Assembly: GCA_017960905.1 (NCBI GenBank)
Contig: JAGCYH010000038.1
Coordinates: 1-64,000 of the forward strand
Length of the DNA: 64,000 nucleotides
From: Bacteroidales bacterium
Lineage (GTDB): Bacteria; Bacteroidota; Bacteroidia; Bacteroidales; Marinilabiliaceae
Direction of reading: 5' to 3'
The notes under the pieces are model-generated. The model was not told the DNA's origin. It was given only the letters and a program-made list of their open reading frames with translations, and did not search any database. The first letter of the stretch is position 1. Each line of letters starts with the position of its first letter. The position numbers were made by a program, and so were the translations under genes. Positions 52,127 to 59,972 of the stretch are shown one piece after another.

Positions 52127-52199
52127 AACACTATGTATTTTTATTTCGAGTGCAATTTTCGGAATAATAATTCAAACCGCCAAATTTATGTCGAAAAAT

Positions 52200-52270
52200 T
52201 CGGTTGTAACCGCTAAATTTAACTAAATTTTTCGGTTACAACCGCCAAATTTGGCAAAATTTGGCGGTTT
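52200..52270. repeat. 71-bp palindrome-rich repeat, copy 2
   Basis: Copy 2, upstream of the AAA-DUF4143 gene. It differs from copy 1 only at position 12 (C instead of T). A further partial unit (AAACCGCCAAATTT) lies just left at 52174-52187. The repeat ends 17 bases before a terminator stem. Confidence 0.9.
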
Positions 52271-52286
52271 TTGTCGAAGAAATTAA

Positions 52287-52320
52287 AAAAGAAGGCTGCC
52301 CATTTGGGCAGCCTTCTTTT
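52287..52320. terminator. Terminator downstream of floA
   Basis: A perfect 15-bp stem (AAAAGAAGGCTGCCC with GGGCAGCCTTCTTTT) and an ATTT loop follows the leftward floA gene by about 80 bases and separates it from the repeat-flanked ATPase gene. Confidence 0.9.
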
Positions 52321-52401
52321 TTAATATGTATTGTTTTTCTCTGTAACTCAATAAGTTGCGTTATAATTCAGCCAATGTTGTTCCGATTGAATGCACACAC
52401 A

Positions 52402-53379
52402 TCATTTTTGCGGTGTGTTAGGCTTGGCAATCGACTGGCGCATGGCGGTGTCGGCCTCCATGTTTTTGTAGCGCACGTAGTCCATGATGCCCATGTTGCC
52501 GTTACGGAATGCTTCGGCCATTGCCTGAGGCACTTGTGCCTCAGCCTCAATCACTTTTGCGCGTGCTTCCTGTGCTTTCGCGCGCATCTCCTGCTCAAGT
52601 GCTACGGCCATGGCGCGGCGCTCTTCGGCTTTGGCCTGGGCAATGTTTTTATCGGCTTCGGCTTGGTCGATCTGAAGCACGGCACCAATGTTTTTACCAA
52701 TATCGATATCGGCAATGTCGATAGAGAGAATCTCGAACGCCGTACCGGCGTCGAGGCCTTTCTCGAGCACCACTTTCGATATGCTGTCGGGGTTTTCGAG
52801 CACAGTCTTGTGCGAGTCCGACGAGCCTATCGACGATACAATGCCTTCGCCTACGCGGGCAAGCACAGTCTCCTCGCCGGCACCGCCGACGAGTTGTTTT
52901 ATGTTGGCACGCACCGTTACGCGGGCCTTGGCGATAAGCTGTATACCGTCTTTTGCAACTGCTGTAACTGGCGGTGTGTCAATCACTTTGGGGTTTACCG
53001 ACATTTGCACGGCTTCGAATACATCGCGACCGGCCAAATCGATGGCAGTAGCCATCTGGAATGTCAGATTGATGTTTGCCTTATTGGCTGATACTAAGGC
53101 ATGTACGACGTTGCGTACATGGCCGCCGGCAAGATAGTGGGCTTCGAGCTCGTCGCGTTTGATTTTCTGCAGACCTGCCTTGTGGGCCTCTATCATGGCT
53201 TGTACGATGACGCTGGGCGGCACCTTACGTATGCGCATGAGCACAAGCTGAATGAGCGAGATGTGAACACCCGACACTAACGCCGAGAACCACAGCACGA
53301 TAGGTACATAATATAAGAAAATTAGCAAACCGATTATCGCCACTACGCCGATAATGATGGGTATGTAATACGCTTCCAT
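52402..53379 (-). CDS. floA: Flotillin-like protein FloA
   Basis: 325-aa membrane-scaffold protein of functional membrane microdomains. One N-terminal hairpin/membrane segment (about residues 5-45, [31 protein letters not shown]) is followed by an SPFH-like domain (about 60-230: [36 protein letters not shown]). A long alanine/glutamate-rich coiled coil (about 240-300, [34 protein letters not shown]) completes it. Length and sequence fit FloA/YqfA closely. Single-gene unit with a consensus promoter and a strong terminator; the usual NfeD partner gene is not next to it. Confidence 0.93.
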   Translation of the reverse strand: MEAYYIPIIIGVVAIIGLLIFLYYVPIVLWFSALVSGVHISLIQLVLMRIRKVPPSVIVQAMIEAHKAGLQKIKRDELEAHYLAGGHVRNVVHALVSANKANINLTFQMATAIDLAGRDVFEAVQMSVNPKVIDTPPVTAVAKDGIQLIAKARVTVRANIKQLVGGAGEETVLARVGEGIVSSIGSSDSHKTVLENPDSISKVVLEKGLDAGTAFEILSIDIADIDIGKNIGAVLQIDQAEADKNIAQAKAEERRAMAVALEQEMRAKAQEARAKVIEAEAQVPQAMAEAFRNGNMGIMDYVRYKNMEADTAMRQSIAKPNTPQK

Positions 53380-53407
53380 AGTGCTATTTTTAAAAGTTTA
53401 TCAATTT

Positions 53408-53438
53408 CAAAATTAATGATTTCTTTTCGTTTTTCAAA
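53408..53438 (-). promoter_or_regulatory. Promoter of floA
   Basis: On the minus strand TTTG (53435-53438), 19 bases, then TAATTTTG (53408-53415): a full consensus promoter ending about 29 bases before the floA start. Confidence 0.85.
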
Positions 53439-53455
53439 AATTAAAACCGAAAAAA

Positions 53456-56032
53456 CTATTCTAATTTCTGAGCTTCTGACAGGCGCACCTCTTTGCCGCC
53501 GTAGAATGCCACTACGCGGGCTTCGGGGAACGATTGTTTCACCTTGGCCAGATTGGCGTTGGCATCGGCGTACGAAGCGAATTCGCCGGCATAATATTTG
53601 GCGAATCCCTTTTCGGGCACATCAACTTTTGTTATTGTATTGAAATCCTTGAGTTTAGACGCATCAGGTTTGTTGCGGAACGCACCAAACTGAATGCGGT
53701 AAACCGGTTTTTTCTCCGAGTTGGCTGTCGCATCGGGATATTCGAGCGATACTTTATCTGATTTGTTATCAGCCACTTTGGGTGTCGGCGCGGTCGTCGG
53801 TTTCGGTTCGGTCTTCTGAGGTGCCGGCTCGGCTTTAGCGGCGTTTTCGGCATCAATCTTCTTTATGTCAGTCGATTCGAGGGTGAACACCATGTCGCCG
53901 CGTTTGGCTGTCTCGTTATCGACTTTGGCGATTGCAGCCACTACAGAGCCGTCGTCGCTTACGAGTTTCTTGCGTTTGGGCAGCGGGAACGATCCGTCGA
54001 CGTGGCTCTGATAACGCTCAAAAGCATCGACAAACGAGGCTATGCCTCGTTTTCTCAGCGCCATGTTCTTCTCGATGTCGTTCACAGTGGCAGCGTCGGT
54101 CTCGTCGGCTTTTTCGAAGCAGGCGTGGGCGGCGTTGCAGAGTTCGATTATTTCGGTGAAATCAATGTTGTCGTCGCTCTCGATGATGTCGTCGCTTTTG
54201 TTGTCGAAAATGTCGAATTCGCGGGCGGCATTTTCGTCGAACAGCTCTGCCGAGGCTTGCAGAAGAAGGTTGCTACGTGAGATAACTTGCTGTGTTGTAA
54301 GTTCTTGCGTACCGCCTATTACTACAGGTGCATCGCCATCGGCCATTTCGTTCAGTTTTTGCGATTCGGCAAGCGCCAATTCGGCCCAAATCATAAGGCT
54401 GTCGGCTTCGTTGAGTTTTGCGCGTTCGGCAGCGCTGAAGAGCGAGTAGATTTCGGGTTTTTGACTTTCGGCAAAAACATTTGGCGTGAAACCGAGGAAC
54501 TGCGACGGCTTGAGCAATTCGCGCCAATCGATCGATGATTTCTTCTTCGCTTTCGGGGTGGCGCTTATCGAAGTGTATTTACCTTCTTCGATGAGCGATG
54601 TAATTGTCTGGTTTTCAATTAATCGAGCTCCTGCCGTGAGCTCTTTCACTTCGTCTTCGAGGCTGTATATCGAGCGTTCTATCTTGAGTATTTCGCCGAT
54701 GAGCTGAGTACGCTCATCGTCCGACGTAATTGTCTGAAACAGTTTGCGTTTGGCGGTCATCACGCCCGCCAAACTGTCGCGCTCGACTTGCGACGAGAAT
54801 GCTTTGCTGTATTTCACTTTTGCGGCTTCGCTTTTGAAGTGTTCCCACTGCGTATATGTGAGCGAGTCGTTGACTACGAAATCGAATTTCTTGGTCTCGG
54901 CGTTGGCGTTTGCCTTAGCTGTATTGAGTTGTGCGACAGTCGATTGGCTGTCGCGCATTTTTTTCAGAGTTGCGTCGGGGCGAAGTTCGGCCACACGGCG
55001 AATCTCGTCGGTGCTTTGTGCAAAATTGCGTATCACGCTGTCGTCCCAGAGTATTTCGTAGACCATGACAGCCGAGTCGGCAAGCGTTTCGCGGTTAGAC
55101 GCGAACCAAGCGCGTTGGCGGAATTCGTCGCCCACGAAGAGGTAGTCGTCGAAGGGCGAGTTGAACGGCACGCCGAGGTTGACGGGTTCGGTGAAGGTAC
55201 GGCTTTCGATGTCGTAGGTCGATTTGTAAATGTCGAGGCCGCCCATGCCGCCAGGCCTGTCGCTCGCGAAGTAAATGGTGGAGCCGTCGGTCATCATAAT
55301 CGGCATCTGGTCGTTGCCGTCGGACTCAAGTCCGGCGAGAGGCGTCATGTCGCCCCAGCCGTCGAGCAGGCGCTCTATTTTGTAGAGTCGTTGTTTTTCG
55401 CTGCCGTCGGGCAGCGAAAAATAAACGGCGTCGCCACGTTCGGTGCGGTAAAGAATGCCATTGGGGTCGATGTCGGACTCAAAGAAGTCGCGGTTGCGCT
55501 GTATCTGTCCCACTTCGCGCGAGGGCTTGTAAGCAAAGAGCAGACTGTCGGGTGAAGTGCGGAACTTGCTGATTACGCGTACGTTGTATATTTTGCTGGC
55601 GTGTTGCACCGAGTTCTCGCACTCCTGGCGGTATTTGTTAGCGAGTTGTATAAGTCGCTGATTTTTAGCAGTTTTCAGAAATTTGTCAAAAGTCTGCACT
55701 GCCAGTTCGTACTCGTAGTTGAGTTGGTATGCACGTCCGAGGTAGAAATACGACTCGCCCAAGACGCCTTTCAGTTGGGCGAATTTGAGCCTTCGGATGC
55801 TCTCTGAAAGATTCTGGTTGAGGCACGCGTAAGCCGCGCCCATGTAGTAGTTGGCTTTCACGTCGCGGTCGTTGCGGGCCAGGGTTTCGGTAAGGTCGTC
55901 GACGACGAGCTGATATTTGCCGTTTGAAAAATGCGACATCGCATTTTTCAATGCTGCTGTTTGCGCATTTGCCTCGACAAATACAGCCGAAGCCGCTATT
56001 ATAAAGAACTTTAGATATCTGTTTACTGACAT
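53456..56032 (-). CDS. TPR-PD40-SPOR envelope protein
   Basis: 858-aa exported protein. A signal peptide (ending VEANAQ) is followed by tetratricopeptide-like repeats (about 25-140) and PD40 beta-propeller repeats (about 180-330: DGSTIYFASDRPGGMGGLDIYKS). A long charged helical region (about 350-700) and a Pro/Lys/Thr linker (about 735-775) lead to a C-terminal SPOR domain (about 780-855, YRIQFGAFRNKPDASKLKDF). SPOR domains bind denuded septal glycan, so a link between envelope, peptidoglycan and division is plausible. It replaces the OmpA module of the related protein at 5610-7604 by SPOR. Function is unknown. Confidence 0.85.
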   Translation of the reverse strand: MSVNRYLKFFIIAASAVFVEANAQTAALKNAMSHFSNGKYQLVVDDLTETLARNDRDVKANYYMGAAYACLNQNLSESIRRLKFAQLKGVLGESYFYLGRAYQLNYEYELAVQTFDKFLKTAKNQRLIQLANKYRQECENSVQHASKIYNVRVISKFRTSPDSLLFAYKPSREVGQIQRNRDFFESDIDPNGILYRTERGDAVYFSLPDGSEKQRLYKIERLLDGWGDMTPLAGLESDGNDQMPIMMTDGSTIYFASDRPGGMGGLDIYKSTYDIESRTFTEPVNLGVPFNSPFDDYLFVGDEFRQRAWFASNRETLADSAVMVYEILWDDSVIRNFAQSTDEIRRVAELRPDATLKKMRDSQSTVAQLNTAKANANAETKKFDFVVNDSLTYTQWEHFKSEAAKVKYSKAFSSQVERDSLAGVMTAKRKLFQTITSDDERTQLIGEILKIERSIYSLEDEVKELTAGARLIENQTITSLIEEGKYTSISATPKAKKKSSIDWRELLKPSQFLGFTPNVFAESQKPEIYSLFSAAERAKLNEADSLMIWAELALAESQKLNEMADGDAPVVIGGTQELTTQQVISRSNLLLQASAELFDENAAREFDIFDNKSDDIIESDDNIDFTEIIELCNAAHACFEKADETDAATVNDIEKNMALRKRGIASFVDAFERYQSHVDGSFPLPKRKKLVSDDGSVVAAIAKVDNETAKRGDMVFTLESTDIKKIDAENAAKAEPAPQKTEPKPTTAPTPKVADNKSDKVSLEYPDATANSEKKPVYRIQFGAFRNKPDASKLKDFNTITKVDVPEKGFAKYYAGEFASYADANANLAKVKQSFPEARVVAFYGGKEVRLSEAQKLE

Positions 56033-56124
56033 TTTCGTATATTTTAAAAAAAAAAGTGTGGCTACAATTACACGCTCATTTTCAAAACAAAAATCGCGCT
56101 AAGTTACACATTTTTCTTTAAAAA

Positions 56125-56433
56125 CTAATAATCAGTTCGTTTAGGATTTTTCGGAAACCAGCCTTTGCGCACTCTGTTGCGTTGCTCGAAAACTTCTATT
56201 ATCGACCACAGACACGAAAAAGCCAACACTCCCAAAAGTGATGAAATGAATAGCGAACTAACTGATACAGAGATTATTCCGAATACGATGGCAGCCAGCA
56301 GAAACGCCCACCAGCATTTGACACCGAAGTAATATTCGGCCTTTATCACTATCGGGTGAAACACACCAATGGTAAGGAAAGTAAGCAGGCCGAGAAGGAG
56401 GCCGGAGAACTGTAATTCAGATAAAAAATCCAT
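56125..56433 (-). CDS. DUF4491 small membrane protein
   Basis: About 102 residues from MDFLSELQFSGLLLG; the longer in-frame start at 56499 is rejected because a -7 element (TATTTTTG, 56450-56457) lies between. Three hydrophobic segments surround the conserved core FHPIVIKAEYYFGVKCWWAFL, and the tail is KGWFPKNPKR. This is the DUF4491 family of Bacteroidota, of unknown function. It is divergent from the parvulin gene. Confidence 0.85.
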   Translation of the reverse strand: MDFLSELQFSGLLLGLLTFLTIGVFHPIVIKAEYYFGVKCWWAFLLAAIVFGIISVSVSSLFISSLLGVLAFSCLWSIIEVFEQRNRVRKGWFPKNPKRTDY

Positions 56434-56449
56434 ACAAAATAATTTTTTG

Positions 56450-56457
56450 CAAAAATA
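56450..56457 (-). promoter_or_regulatory. -7 element of the DUF4491 gene
   Basis: TATTTTTG on the minus strand fits the consensus and lies 17 bases before the chosen DUF4491 start. No strong -33 element is seen. Confidence 0.45.
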
Positions 56458-56535
56458 ACGAAATTCAACCAATTGAAGAAGTAAACAAAGTAAAAACAAA
56501 TTCGTTAAAAAATATGTATATTTGTATTATCGTAA

Positions 56536-56543
56536 TACATTTG
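56536..56543 (+). promoter_or_regulatory. -7 element of the parvulin operon
   Basis: TACATTTG fits TAnnTTTG and lies 20 bases before the start. A second match, TATATTTG, lies at 56517-56524. Neither has a clear -33 partner, so which is used is uncertain. Confidence 0.45.
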
Positions 56544-56562
56544 CAAACCAAAAACAAGCATT

Positions 56563-58422
56563 ATGTACACTAAACTGTTGATTTGCTTTATGTTGCTGGG
56601 CGCCTGTACTCTGACAAACGCCCAAAAAGAGACGCCTTTGCTCAAAATTGGCAACAAAACCACCTCGCTCGAAGAGTTCGAATTCATTTATAAAAAAAAT
56701 AATGATGTCGCGCAGGTTGCCCTGCCGCGAAACGAATACTACGACTTGTTTGTGAACTACAAGCTCAAAGTGGCCGAAGCCATTGCGCTCGGCCTCGACA
56801 CTACCAAAGAATACAAAGACGACTGCGAGCATTATCTTAACGAGATTGCAAAGCCGTATCTAACTGATACAAATGCAGTTAACGTGGCGAAGGCAGAGCT
56901 GAAAGCCCGCTTCGATGAAGAGATTGACGCCAGCCACATACTGGTGCGCTTAGACGAAAACGCTACGCCCGAAGACACGCTCAACGCCTATTTGCGCATT
57001 GCCGACGCCCGCCGCCGAATAATCGACGGCGAAACGTTCGAAACTGTGGCCATGCAGTGTTCCGACGACCCTTCGGTGGCCAACAATCAAGGCAGGCTTG
57101 GCTATTTCTCTGCTCTTCAGATGGTTACACCGTTCGAAGACGCAGCTTATAACACGCCAGTCGGCAAAGTGTCGGATATTTTCCGCACGCAATTTGGCTA
57201 TCATTTTCTGAAAGTGCACGACCGCCGTCCGTTCTCGGGCGAAGTGCATGTGGCGCATATAATGAAGCAAATACCACGTAACGCATCGAAAGAAGCGATA
57301 GAAAAGATTGAGAAACAGACAGATAGCATATACAACCGCATACTGCAAGGCGACGACTTCGGCGACCTTGCCCGCCGTTTTTCCGACGACCGCCAGTCGG
57401 CAGTCAACGGCGGCGAGATGCAATGGTTTGCGGCCAACCAAATAATCGAGGAGTTCTCGTCGGTGGCGTTTGCGCTCGAGCAGAACGGCCAGGTAAGCAA
57501 GCCGTTCCGTTCGCCTTTCGGAATGCACATCATAAAGCGCATCGACAAACGCGATAAACGTTCCGAGCGCGAGGTTAATTCGCTCATCGACAGGGCAATG
57601 CGCGGCGGACACCCGATAGCGCAGATAGGCCGCAAGACAAAAGCCCACCAACTGATGAAAGAGTACGGGCTCAACTGGAACGCCGACGTGCGCAGCCAGA
57701 TTGAGACGATAATATTGAGCAACGAGCCCGACACTACTAAATCGCGCAAGCTCAATGAGATAACAACGCCGCTTGCTACTTTCGGCACCGACGGACAGCT
57801 CACAACCGAACTGCTCGCACGACGGCTGCGCGTTTGGAACCACGCCGCAACGCCATCGGAGAACTTCGACCGCTATGCGGTCGAAGAAATACTCAAATAT
57901 GAGAAAAACCATCTGGCACAGAAATATCCGGCATTCCGCTACACCATGCAGGAGTATTACGATGGCTTGCTTGTATTCGAGATAAACCAGAAAACCATTT
58001 GGAACGAAACAGATATCGACTCGACAGAGCTCGCCGAACTTTACAACGCCAACAAAGCCCGCTACTCGTCGGGCGGCACGTTCGACGGCAACATATATTT
58101 CTGCAACGATACAAAAACCGCAAAAGAGCTTGCCAAACAGCTGAAAAACAACAAGATAAAGCCTAATGGCAAAAAGCTTTTCAAAACCGTTAGCGGTCAT
58201 CAGACGCAGGGCGGAATATACGACGACATCATCTGGCCAAATATCCAGTCGGACTATGTAGTGCTCGACGGCAAAACGACCAATGGCGAGCCGATTCCGT
58301 TCGAACAGATAAAAGGACAATTGATATCAGACCTTCAGCAACGCACTGAAGCTAAGTGGGTTGCCGACTTGAAAAAGAAATACCAACCAAAAACTATAAG
58401 CAAAAATAAAGCTAAAAAATGA
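56563..58422 (+). CDS. Periplasmic peptidyl-prolyl isomerase/chaperone with two parvulin domains
   Basis: 619-aa SurA/PpiD-like protein. The export signal (about 1-21, ending TNAQ) also contains a possible lipobox (LLGAC). An N-terminal chaperone helix region precedes two parvulin domains: about 120-230 (IDASHILVRL, GRLGYFSALQMVTPFEDAAYNTPVGKVS, FGYHFLKVHDRR) and about 233-345 (VHVAHIMKQI, NGGEMQWFAANQIIEEFSSVAFAL, FGMHIIKRIDKR). A helical C-terminal part follows. Likely to help fold outer-membrane proteins. It overlaps the thioesterase start by 4 bases (ATGA). Confidence 0.9.
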   Translation: MYTKLLICFMLLGACTLTNAQKETPLLKIGNKTTSLEEFEFIYKKNNDVAQVALPRNEYYDLFVNYKLKVAEAIALGLDTTKEYKDDCEHYLNEIAKPYLTDTNAVNVAKAELKARFDEEIDASHILVRLDENATPEDTLNAYLRIADARRRIIDGETFETVAMQCSDDPSVANNQGRLGYFSALQMVTPFEDAAYNTPVGKVSDIFRTQFGYHFLKVHDRRPFSGEVHVAHIMKQIPRNASKEAIEKIEKQTDSIYNRILQGDDFGDLARRFSDDRQSAVNGGEMQWFAANQIIEEFSSVAFALEQNGQVSKPFRSPFGMHIIKRIDKRDKRSEREVNSLIDRAMRGGHPIAQIGRKTKAHQLMKEYGLNWNADVRSQIETIILSNEPDTTKSRKLNEITTPLATFGTDGQLTTELLARRLRVWNHAATPSENFDRYAVEEILKYEKNHLAQKYPAFRYTMQEYYDGLLVFEINQKTIWNETDIDSTELAELYNANKARYSSGGTFDGNIYFCNDTKTAKELAKQLKNNKIKPNGKKLFKTVSGHQTQGGIYDDIIWPNIQSDYVVLDGKTTNGEPIPFEQIKGQLISDLQQRTEAKWVADLKKKYQPKTISKNKAKK

Positions 58423-59183
58423 TTGAAACAGAACTAAGACGTCAGATGAATGTTGATATTCATCAGACGAACTACAACGGCGAAATAACGCCACGCCTGC
58501 TGTGCGATATTTTTTCCGACATAGCGCAATGTCACACAATAAATCTTGGTATCGATGTAGCGACTCTCAAAAAACAAGGACTCACATGGATGTTGCACCG
58601 AATGCACATCATAATAAACCGAATGCCGCACCTCGGCGAACGCGTTGAAATACTGACACATCCGGCTGGTGTCAACCGCCTGTTTGCCTTGCGCTGCTAC
58701 CGCGTGGCGGTAGCAGACACGCGCGAAGAGCTCATCAAAGCCAACTCCGACTGGATGATTATCGACATAGAGCGCCGCCGACCGGTGCGCCCGATAGAAA
58801 GGCTCATAGAGATTAACAAAACTCTTTCGATGCCCGACGATATGCCGCATAACTACATAGAAAACAAGCATTTACCCGCCGATATGGTCGAAACGCGGCG
58901 CTTTTGCGCCACGTTCGACAACATTGACTTTAATGGCCATGTAACGCAAGCGTCTTATATTCAGATGATTACAAATTCGCTCGATTTCGGTTTCCTCACT
59001 GCCAACAATCTCTGCGAGGCAGAGATTGTATATGAGCACGAGATAATGCCCGACTCGACTGTGGTCGCTTTCCTTAAGACCGAAGATGTTGATGGTCAGA
59101 CTGTTATATGGCATAAGCTTATGTCGCCCGACGGTGCTGTGGAGCATTGCTTCGCCCGGACGGTGTGGCGCAAAAAAGGGTAG
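58419..59183 (+). CDS. Acyl-ACP thioesterase
   Basis: 254-aa double hot-dog protein of the FatA/FatB-like bacterial family, releasing free fatty acids from acyl-ACP. The first hot-dog (about 1-135) has SDIAQCHTINLGIDVATLKKQGLTWMLHRMHI with W-x-x-x-R-x-H. The second (about 155-254) has the N-x-H/D-type catalytic region DNIDFNGHVTQASYIQMI and a later acidic residue in EIVYEHEI. It is translationally coupled to the parvulin gene, a pairing without an obvious metabolic link. The 3' end lies 9 bases from the convergent methyltransferase gene, with no terminator between. Confidence 0.88.
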   Translation: MIETELRRQMNVDIHQTNYNGEITPRLLCDIFSDIAQCHTINLGIDVATLKKQGLTWMLHRMHIIINRMPHLGERVEILTHPAGVNRLFALRCYRVAVADTREELIKANSDWMIIDIERRRPVRPIERLIEINKTLSMPDDMPHNYIENKHLPADMVETRRFCATFDNIDFNGHVTQASYIQMITNSLDFGFLTANNLCEAEIVYEHEIMPDSTVVAFLKTEDVDGQTVIWHKLMSPDGAVEHCFARTVWRKKG

Positions 59184-59192
59184 TGGCCTAAA

Positions 59193-59972
59193 TCACCATC
59201 TAAGTCTGTAATATTCTTTTTGGCAACCCTGACGGAAAATGGCCAAGCCCATTTTCCGCAGTTCCACGGCTGTCATCACGCGCGGGTCGGCCACGATGGC
59301 GTCCCAAGCCTGTGTCATGCTAGGCGACCAGTGTATGTCGTCGAACACCAAGATGGCTCTGCCGCTGATGTGTCGCGCTATGAGGTCGAAGTACCGCATG
59401 GTGGCTTCGTAGGTGTGGTTGCCATCGATGAAAACGAAGATATCTTCCTCATTGTCAGTAAGTAACGAGGGTAGAACTGCATCGAACGTGCCGACGTGCG
59501 AACGCACGTTAGGCACGCCAAACAGCGACAGTTGTTCTTGCGCACGTTGTGCGCAAGACGGACAGCCTTCTATCGTGTCGATTACGGTTTGTGTTCTTTT
59601 TGCCAAATAGAAAGTGCTGATACCAAGCGAAGTACCGAGTTCGATAATCTTTTTTGGTTTGTATTCGGCAATAATTCGCGCAAGCATAAGTCCGTATTTT
59701 TCATTTACCGAAGCTGCGCGGGCAATGTCGGCCACAGAGCGGCTGCGGTCGTGCCCCGTGCCGTAATCGACGATGTCGATTACGCGCGGGTCGGATTCAA
59801 GCTGTCGGCGGTATTTGCGCGCTTCGCGCCGCAAATCCTTGTCGCGCTGGCGTGTGGTGATGACGTGTCTCACTAAGTGATATACAAACGGGCTGTGAAC
59901 ACCGAATCCGCGCCAGTATTGCGCTTTGAATGTGTGCTTTAGCTGCTGTTTTATCTGATGCGCGATGTACAT
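59193..59972 (-). CDS. Class I SAM-dependent methyltransferase
   Basis: About 259 residues from the start at MYIAHQIKQQLKHTFKAQYW, whose ATG overlaps the histidine-kinase stop by one base (TAATG). An ATG at 60041 inside the kinase gene is less likely. It has a Rossmann methyltransferase fold with SAM motif KKIIELGTSLGISTFYLAK and acidic VFIDGNHTYEATMRYFDLI and LVFDDIHWSPSM, resembling O-methyltransferase-like Methyltransf_24 proteins. The N-terminus FGVHSPFVYHLVRHVI is shared by a Bacteroidota subfamily. Substrate unknown. It is last in an operon with a NUDIX hydrolase and a sensor kinase. Confidence 0.85.
   Translation of the reverse strand: MYIAHQIKQQLKHTFKAQYWRGFGVHSPFVYHLVRHVITTRQRDKDLRREARKYRRQLESDPRVIDIVDYGTGHDRSRSVADIARAASVNEKYGLMLARIIAEYKPKKIIELGTSLGISTFYLAKRTQTVIDTIEGCPSCAQRAQEQLSLFGVPNVRSHVGTFDAVLPSLLTDNEEDIFVFIDGNHTYEATMRYFDLIARHISGRAILVFDDIHWSPSMTQAWDAIVADPRVMTAVELRKMGLAIFRQGCQKEYYRLRW

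Noticed and set aside
50871..52270. 71-bp repeats as ends of an insertion sequence
   Set aside because: They are direct, not terminal inverted, repeats; the enclosed gene encodes an AAA-DUF4143 ATPase, not a transposase, and no target-site duplication is seen.
56950..58320. 456-codon minus-strand frame opposite the parvulin gene
   Set aside because: It is antisense to a protein with two clear parvulin domains and has no motif of its own.
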